The notes beneath the pieces were generated by a model. The model was not told the DNA's origin and did no database searches. It saw only the letters and a program-made list of their open reading frames with translations. This document shows positions 5,791 through 9,596 of a DNA stretch of 9,596 nucleotides, piece by piece. Each line of letters opens with the position of its first letter. The first letter of the stretch is position 1. The position numbers and the translations under genes are program-made. The stretch is from CAZTAK01 sp964611585. GTDB taxonomy: Bacteria; Pseudomonadota; Alphaproteobacteria; SHVP01. Location of the stretch: assembly GCA_964611585.1 (NCBI GenBank), contig CAZTAK010000082.1, positions 1 through 9,596 on the forward strand, given 5' to 3'.

Positions 5791-5812
5791 GAACGTGAGG
5801 CACGTTTGTTTG
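5791..5812 (+). terminator. Weak candidate terminator after the zinc-ribbon gene
   Basis: AACGTG (5792-5797) and CACGTT (5801-5806) form a 6-bp stem around a 3-nt AGG loop. The sequence continues as TGTTTG. It starts 16 nt after the stop codon. The stem is short and the T-tract interrupted, so termination would be partial at best. Confidence 0.35.
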
Positions 5813-6120
5813 CCCGGAGCGCACTGGACGCGCACAACGGCTGAACGGAACCGAGGAGCAGATCAGAACGGGGCGGTGGAAAAGATGCGGTTGGGAACGG
5901 CGCCGCGCCGCGGCTGGGCGCGCGCGCGGCCAAAATTGATTTCATCGGGTCCCTCTCTCAGCCGTCACGCGGAACGCATTGCCGCCCCGGGTCCGGCCGC
6001 CCGAAAGGTAACGCCCGCGCCGGAACACCGTGCCCGACGCCCCTGGCGGCCCCTGGTGGGCCCCGCCCGCCGGAGCGCTCTGATCCGGACGGCCGTCTCG
6101 CGGCCCGGAAGCCCCGGAAT

Positions 6121-6147
6121 CGGCGGCAATCGCCGATTTGGCCGCCG
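6121..6147. repeat. Strong hairpin upstream of the exported-protein promoter
   Basis: CGGCGGC (6121-6127) pairs with GCCGCCG (6141-6147). Inside it AATC pairs with GATT around a GCC loop, with a TG bulge. That is 11 paired bases in 27 nt. No T-run follows on either strand. It ends about 37 nt upstream of the extended -10 element. Confidence 0.45.
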
Positions 6148-6183
6148 TTGACCGGCCCGGCCAAAGGATTTTGGCACCGGGAT

Positions 6184-6192
6184 TGCTAGACT
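6184..6192 (+). promoter_or_regulatory. Extended -10 promoter of the exported-protein gene
   Basis: TGC followed by TAGACT, the same TGCTAG core as at 5476-5481. There is no good -35 at 16-18 nt. Transcription would start near 6199, leaving about 45 nt to the ATG at 6244. A start codon at 6199 is therefore improbable. Confidence 0.45.
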
Positions 6193-6243
6193 GGTGCAGT
6201 GGTAGAACCTACCCATTGCGCCCGCGCCGTACGGAGATCGACG

Positions 6244-6553
6244 ATGACCCTATCCCGGAAGCGAAGCCTCGCGCTGTCGATGGCCGTGCTCATTGCCCTC
6301 GCCTCGATTCCGGCGGTGGCAGTGGCCGAAGAGCCCACACCCGCGCCCGCGGCTCAGACGCAAAAGAAGAAGACCGGGACCGGCAGAATTTTCCGCAGTC
6401 CGGCCGGAGCGGCCGCGGGTCAGGGCGCCGGCGCAGCAGGCGGTTTGACGATCGGGGCGATGGGGGGTGGCCGTCGGCGTCGCCGCCGCCATCGGGCTTG
6501 CGATCGTTGTGGGCACAGGCGGCGGCGGTTCCAGCGCCTCCAGCACCCAGTAG
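6244..6553 (+). pseudogene. Small exported protein with a frameshift at a G6 run
   Basis: ATG at 6244 has GGAG 7 nt upstream. The first 28 residues form a signal peptide: a basic MTLSRKRS start, a hydrophobic core and an AVAVA cleavage site before EEPTPAP. A Pro/Ala/Lys-rich linker follows. The plain frame then turns arginine-rich after GGLTIGAMG. Read one base later from the G6 run (6462-6467), the DNA instead encodes VAVGVAAAIGLAIVVGTGGGGSSASSTQ and stops at TAG 6551-6553. That is a membrane-like stretch with a Gly/Ser tail. The total span of 310 nt is one base too long; with five G it would give about 102 residues. Either the assembly has one extra G, the gene is broken, or slippage occurs. 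I do not recognise a named family. Similar signal-peptide, Gly-rich-helix proteins are common in alphaproteobacteria. Confidence 0.6.
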
Positions 6554-6732
6554 GTCTTCGGAAACCCCACCAATTCGGCGGCGGTCAGAAGCGCGCGCCA
6601 ATACCGAAAAATGCGCGCCGATGCTGGCAGCATGGCTCAACGCTATCGTCCCCGACCATTTCCAAACGGCGACAAACGTCCAATCCCCGCGCGCCTGCCC
6701 CCCCCCCGCAACCCCGGCCACGGTCCCGAGCC
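6554..6732. other. Short non-coding gap between convergent genes, with C10 tract
   Basis: 179 nt between the exported-protein stop and the hydrolase stop. It contains the near-palindrome ATGCTG-G-CAGCAT (6621-6633) and a run of ten C (6698-6707). No gene or clear terminator is seen. Confidence 0.6.
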
Positions 6733-7602
6733 CTATCCGGCGCCGGCCTGTCGCAACAGGGCATCGATCTCGGCGGCAAGGCCCTCGGGGTTTTCCTGGG
6801 CCGGCGTGTGTTCCGCGTTCACCAGATGGACGATGCGCGCCGCCGGTATCAATCCAGACAATCGCGCCATTTGGTCTTCGTTGAAGACCGCCGAGGTCGC
6901 GCCCCGCACCAGCAGCGCCGGACACGTCACCGAGGTCGCGAAGTCCCACACCGGATCCTCGTTGAGGGATTGGGCGATGGCGCGCGCGGGCGCCGCCGCA
7001 TAACGCCACTCCCAACGTCCGTCCTCGCGTTCGAAAAAACTGTGGGCGGCATAATGATCCCGCACCTCGGGCCGCCACAATTCCTGAAAATGCATCGACG
7101 CCCTGGCGGTTTCGAAATCCGCAAAATCGTGTTCTTCGAGGGTCTGCCGGATCACTTCATCGGAGATTGCCTTGGGCACCGACATGCCGGGATCGATTAC
7201 GGCGATCGCGGCAACGCGATCCGGACGATTGGCGGCGAGCCAGAGACACAGATTGCCGCCGGTTGCGCCGCCGGCGAGAATCGCGCGGCCGATGCCGAGA
7301 GCGTCCATAAAGGCGATGACGTCCTCGGCCAGTTCGGGCACGCGATACCCCTCGTCCGGCCATTCGCTCAGGCCGTGGCCGCGCGCGTCGGGCGCGAGAA
7401 CCCGGTTGGGGGCCGCCAGCGAATCGACCATGAAATCCCAATGCCGCGCGTTGCTGCGTTTGGGGTGCAAAAGAATCAGCGGCGGCGCAGTCCCGGACCA
7501 CTCGAGATAGTGCTGGCGGAACCCGCGCGAGTTGACGAACTCGCGCGAACCTGCCGGGCGGCGGAAATCGAAACCGGATTTGGCAGCAGGGGAGCCGGTC
7601 AC
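6733..7602 (-). CDS. Alpha/beta hydrolase fold protein with a replaced nucleophile
   Basis: A 289-residue cytosolic protein of the alpha/beta hydrolase family. LILLHPKRSNARHWDF (43-58) corresponds to the HG oxyanion region, followed by DARGHGLSEWP (72-82). The nucleophile elbow reads AGGATGGN (110-117) where GxSxGG is expected, so residue 113 is Ala, not Ser. The usual acid segment reads RGATSAVF (233-240), with Ala238 where Asp is common. The late His is present at 265 (NAEHTPAQENPEG). The classical triad is therefore missing, and the protein may be a non-hydrolytic relative or use other chemistry. The GTG start at 7602 has AAGGAA 5 nt upstream, and the protein begins sensibly from it. It lies about 300 nt downstream of the cupin gene on the same strand and may be in the same operon or have its own promoter. 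Confidence 0.88.
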   Translation of the reverse strand: MTGSPAAKSGFDFRRPAGSREFVNSRGFRQHYLEWSGTAPPLILLHPKRSNARHWDFMVDSLAAPNRVLAPDARGHGLSEWPDEGYRVPELAEDVIAFMDALGIGRAILAGGATGGNLCLWLAANRPDRVAAIAVIDPGMSVPKAISDEVIRQTLEEHDFADFETARASMHFQELWRPEVRDHYAAHSFFEREDGRWEWRYAAAPARAIAQSLNEDPVWDFATSVTCPALLVRGATSAVFNEDQMARLSGLIPAARIVHLVNAEHTPAQENPEGLAAEIDALLRQAGAG

Positions 7603-7911
7603 GGTGATTCCTTTTCGCGGGCGACGATGCCCGGCAGGGATTCCCTCAACGCACGACCAGTCAGGCCCGTCCGCAGAGATCTACCGTCCATTTGCACCGC
7701 CGAAGAGAACTCGAACATGCCGGGAAGGGCCCACGGCGAAAGCGTGGTTCCGCCACCGGTCCCCTGCCCCACTCTCTCGCTCCAGCGGTGCGACACCGAT
7801 GTTCGATCCTTCGATACCGGCGCGCGCCACCCGGCGAACTCTTTGAGGGCGTTCAATTCCGTTCGTCCTTCGGTCCCCATTCCATCGGATCCAAAAGCCG
7901 GAACTGAACCC
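7603..7911. other. Region between cupin and hydrolase genes
   Basis: 309 nt. A minus-strand open frame at 7599-7880 (93 codons, stop overlapping the hydrolase GTG) fits the operon layout. Its translation shows no family resemblance, no clear ribosome-binding site and a mediocre third-position GC bias. I do not call it a gene. No convincing promoter or terminator was found here. Confidence 0.5.
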
Positions 7912-8787
7912 CTAAAAACAAGTCTGCCGCGTCCATTTGTCGGTGGCGTATTCTTGGAGGTTGGCCGGCACCTGCGGGCGCGATTCGGGATTGAACGAAT
8001 AGCCCATCTTGGGCTCGTTCCAGATGTCCAGCAGCGCGCCGCCTTGGGTGCGCACGAACGACACCACGCCTGTCAGCGATCCGAACGGGCCATGCAGGAT
8101 ATGGGGCGGACGCCAGAAGTAGGCACCAGCGCTGCGAACTTCGCGCGGGCCAATCATTTCCCCCATGACGACGAAGCTTTCCTCGACCGTCGGGTGGGTT
8201 TCCTGCAACGCCGACCAGCCCGGCGGATGGGTCTGGGGCGAAGCCGAGAACAGGAACGACTGATCCTTGGTGTGCGGGTCCTGGCGCAGAAACTTGAGCC
8301 CGCCTTCGTAGTATTCCATTTCGTCGCCGGCGTTGGTTTCCTCGCGCTGCGGCTGGCTGCGGTCCCAACGCAAAGAAATCGTCGAGACTTTCTTGATAAG
8401 CAATTCTTCGTCAAAGCCGCCCTTGTGGTCAGCGGCGGGGGATGACGATGGCGCTTCGGAAAAGAACGTGAGCACCACGGCGCCTTTGGGCGCGGCAATG
8501 TCGTCGCTGGGATGCCCTGCCGGCAGCATCGCATAGTCGTGAAGGCCGTAGGTTTCTCCGGCAAGTTCAATTTCGCCATCAAGAACGAAGAATTCTTCGT
8601 TGGCGGTCAGCACCTCGGTGCCCTTGCGGCTCCATCCGGCGGGATACCGGATCATCAGAGAACACGCGCCGTTCTCGTCATCTTCGCTGAGAACCCGGGC
8701 TTCGGCCCCGGCGCGCGGGTGGTCGCTGCCGAACGGAACCCATGGCATCAACTGGGCCTGTATCGATTCGATGTGCGGACGGGCCAT
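7912..8787 (-). CDS. Two-domain cupin protein (bicupin, DUF4437/ChrR-like)
   Basis: A 291-residue protein with two cupin beta-barrels. Domain 1 (about 25-110) has IRYPAGWSRKGTEVLTANEEFFVLDGEIEL and DYAMLPAGHPSD. Domain 2 (about 155-250) has SPQTHPPGWSALQETHPTVEESFVVMGEMIG and FWRPPHILHGPFGS. Domain 2 keeps likely metal ligands: His198, Glu202/203 and His229/232. Domain 1 has no histidine at the first ligand position and may be structural. Cupins of this kind are often dioxygenases or isomerases, but the substrate is not deducible. The ATG at 8787 has AAGGAG 8 nt upstream, just inside the 17-nt gap after the MDR reductase stop, so the two are co-transcribed. The best family guess is from the NEEFFVLDGE pattern, not a database match. 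Confidence 0.83.
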   Translation of the reverse strand: MARPHIESIQAQLMPWVPFGSDHPRAGAEARVLSEDDENGACSLMIRYPAGWSRKGTEVLTANEEFFVLDGEIELAGETYGLHDYAMLPAGHPSDDIAAPKGAVVLTFFSEAPSSSPAADHKGGFDEELLIKKVSTISLRWDRSQPQREETNAGDEMEYYEGGLKFLRQDPHTKDQSFLFSASPQTHPPGWSALQETHPTVEESFVVMGEMIGPREVRSAGAYFWRPPHILHGPFGSLTGVVSFVRTQGGALLDIWNEPKMGYSFNPESRPQVPANLQEYATDKWTRQTCF

Positions 8788-8804
8788 CAGCCGGTCTCCT
8801 TCCC

Positions 8805-9596
8805 TCAGTCTTGCGACGGCAGCACGAACAGTACTTTGCCGTCGCGGTTGTCCCCCGATTCGGCCGCATGCGCTACGGCGGCGCGGTAGTTTTCAAGATC
8901 ATAAGCGCCCGCGATCTTCGCGGGCAACGTCCCGTCCGCCAGTTGCGCCGCCAGCCGATCGATGATTGTACGCTGTTCCGCGGGGCTGTGCGCGTTGAAT
9001 GGCGGGGCCATAAAATAGCCGGCGAGCCGCAGGTTGCGGTAGATCAGCTCCCTCCCGGGCACGTGGCAAGAATCGCCGCTCATCAAACCATAGTTGAATA
9101 CCGTTCCACCGTCGGCGAGGCACGAGGCGAGACGCGCGGTCGCATCCCCGCCGACACAATCGAGAGCAACGTGGACGGGATCGCCGCCGGTCGCTTGCGT
9201 CACTCGCGCCGCCAGATCCGGTCCGTCGAGAATTACCGAATCGGCGCCAAGCGCCTCAAGTTCCGGCACCACGCCTGCGCGCCGCACCACATTTACGGTA
9301 CGCACGCCAGCGCGGTTGGCGAGACATACTAGATAGCGTCCGACGTTCGAGTTGGCGCCGTTCTGCAATACCCATTCGCCCGGCTTCGTGCACGCGACGT
9401 CGGACAGGAACACCTCGGCCGTCAGGACGTTGACCAGGTGGGCGAGCTGGCGCGGATCGCCTTCGGGCGCGGGATAGGTGCGTGCGGCCGGCACCGTAAC
9501 GTGCGACTGCCAGGCACCATCGTCGTAGCTCGCGCTGGCGCCGACGTGCGACGCACAGCGGACCAGGACCCGGTCCCCCGGCGCGAGATCCTCGAC
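8805..9596 (-). CDS. MDR-family reductase, enoyl-CoA reductase/quinone oxidoreductase-like (5' end beyond window)
   Basis: The frame is open to the window edge and covers 263 residues. The N-terminus, and perhaps the catalytic-domain start, lies outside. The visible part begins VEDLAPGDRVLVR, the typical end of the GroES-like domain, and continues GAWQSHVTVPAARTYPAPEG. The Rossmann domain follows with PGEWVLQNGANSNVGRYLVCLANRAGVRTVNVVRR, LGADSVI, ALDCVGGDATARL and GTVFNYGLMSG. NGANSNVG plus RTVNVVRR is characteristic of the 2-enoyl thioester reductase (ETR/MECR-like) branch, which uses NADPH and no zinc. Family members reduce the double bond of enoyl-CoA/ACP or related unsaturated carbonyls. 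The zinc ligands of alcohol dehydrogenases are not visible in this portion. It leads the minus-strand cupin-hydrolase gene set. Substrate unknown. Confidence 0.92.
   Translation of the reverse strand, partial: VEDLAPGDRVLVRCASHVGASASYDDGAWQSHVTVPAARTYPAPEGDPRQLAHLVNVLTAEVFLSDVACTKPGEWVLQNGANSNVGRYLVCLANRAGVRTVNVVRRAGVVPELEALGADSVILDGPDLAARVTQATGGDPVHVALDCVGGDATARLASCLADGGTVFNYGLMSGDSCHVPGRELIYRNLRLAGYFMAPPFNAHSPAEQRTIIDRLAAQLADGTLPAKIAGAYDLENYRAAVAHAAESGDNRDGKVLFVLPSQD

Larger units (their letters stand above)
5775..6243. other. Non-coding region before the small exported protein
   Basis: 469 nt without a credible gene. It contains the weak terminator at 5791-5812, GC-rich dyads at 6045-6067 (GGCGG/CCGCC arms) and 6121-6147, and an extended -10 promoter at 6184-6192. 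Open frames through it have unstructured arginine- and proline-rich translations typical of non-coding high-GC DNA. Confidence 0.6.

Noticed and set aside
5228..5824. A 198-codon minus-strand frame over the zinc-ribbon region
   Set aside because: It is antisense to the gene with two CxxC pairs and a promoter, and its translation is unstructured.
6184..6225. tRNA-like segment (TGGTGCAGTGGTAGAAC resembles a D-arm)
   Set aside because: No matching anticodon arm, T-arm (GGTTCGA) or acceptor stem follows; a promoter and a start codon fit the sequence better.
7599..7880. A 93-codon minus-strand frame whose stop overlaps the hydrolase start
   Set aside because: The layout is attractive, but the translation shows no recognisable domain, no clear ribosome-binding site and only moderate third-position GC bias. 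It would need conservation in relatives to be accepted.
6199..8445. A 748-codon plus-strand open frame
   Set aside because: Only its first part overlaps the exported protein. The rest is antisense to the hydrolase and cupin genes, which have family motifs, and reads as low-complexity arginine-rich sequence.

Overview
The window looks like a scaffold from a GC-rich alphaproteobacterium (Rhodospirillales-like, possibly an environmental or metagenomic assembly). This is inferred from the base composition, the protein families, the small CxxC...CxxC protein typical of that class, and TGCTAG-type extended -10 promoters. It contains one run of exactly 100 N (1194-1293). There is no CRISPR array, RNA gene, transposase or phage gene, and the content is mostly metabolic. 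No defence system or other clearly new system is evident. The unusual material is in intergenic structure, changed active sites and split or frameshifted genes.

Left part (1-3966): a minus-strand NAD-dependent 3-hydroxyacid/3-hydroxyacyl dehydrogenase of the lambda-crystallin/L-gulonate dehydrogenase type (192-1133) is divergent from a plus-strand operon. The operon holds an isopropylmalate-isomerase-like large subunit (leuC-like, 1510-2922), its small subunit (leuD-like, 2934-3557) and a carboxymuconolactone-decarboxylase-family protein (3565-3966). No leuA or leuB is visible. A leucine-biosynthesis role is therefore possible, but a catabolic hydroxyacid pathway is at least as likely. The divergent intergenic region carries a 35-bp tandem array of GC-rich hairpins interrupted by the N-gap, and a long dyad that overlaps a good candidate leuC promoter. 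The gap is flanked by an identical 55-nt sequence and is probably an assembly artefact.

Middle part (3974-6553): two overlapping minus-strand genes encode homologous half-size membrane permeases of the PF03773/ArsP-like type. A large non-coding stretch follows, then a small plus-strand zinc-ribbon-like protein (5544-5774) with a clear extended -10 promoter, a second non-coding stretch, and a small exported protein (6244-6553) whose reading frame is broken at a G6 run.

Right part (6733-9596): three minus-strand genes run towards the left. They are an MDR-family enoyl reductase/quinone oxidoreductase truncated by the window edge, a two-domain cupin 17 nt downstream, and, after about 300 nt, an alpha/beta hydrolase whose nucleophile position is Ala instead of Ser. 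They look like a small catabolic or detoxification module of unknown substrate.
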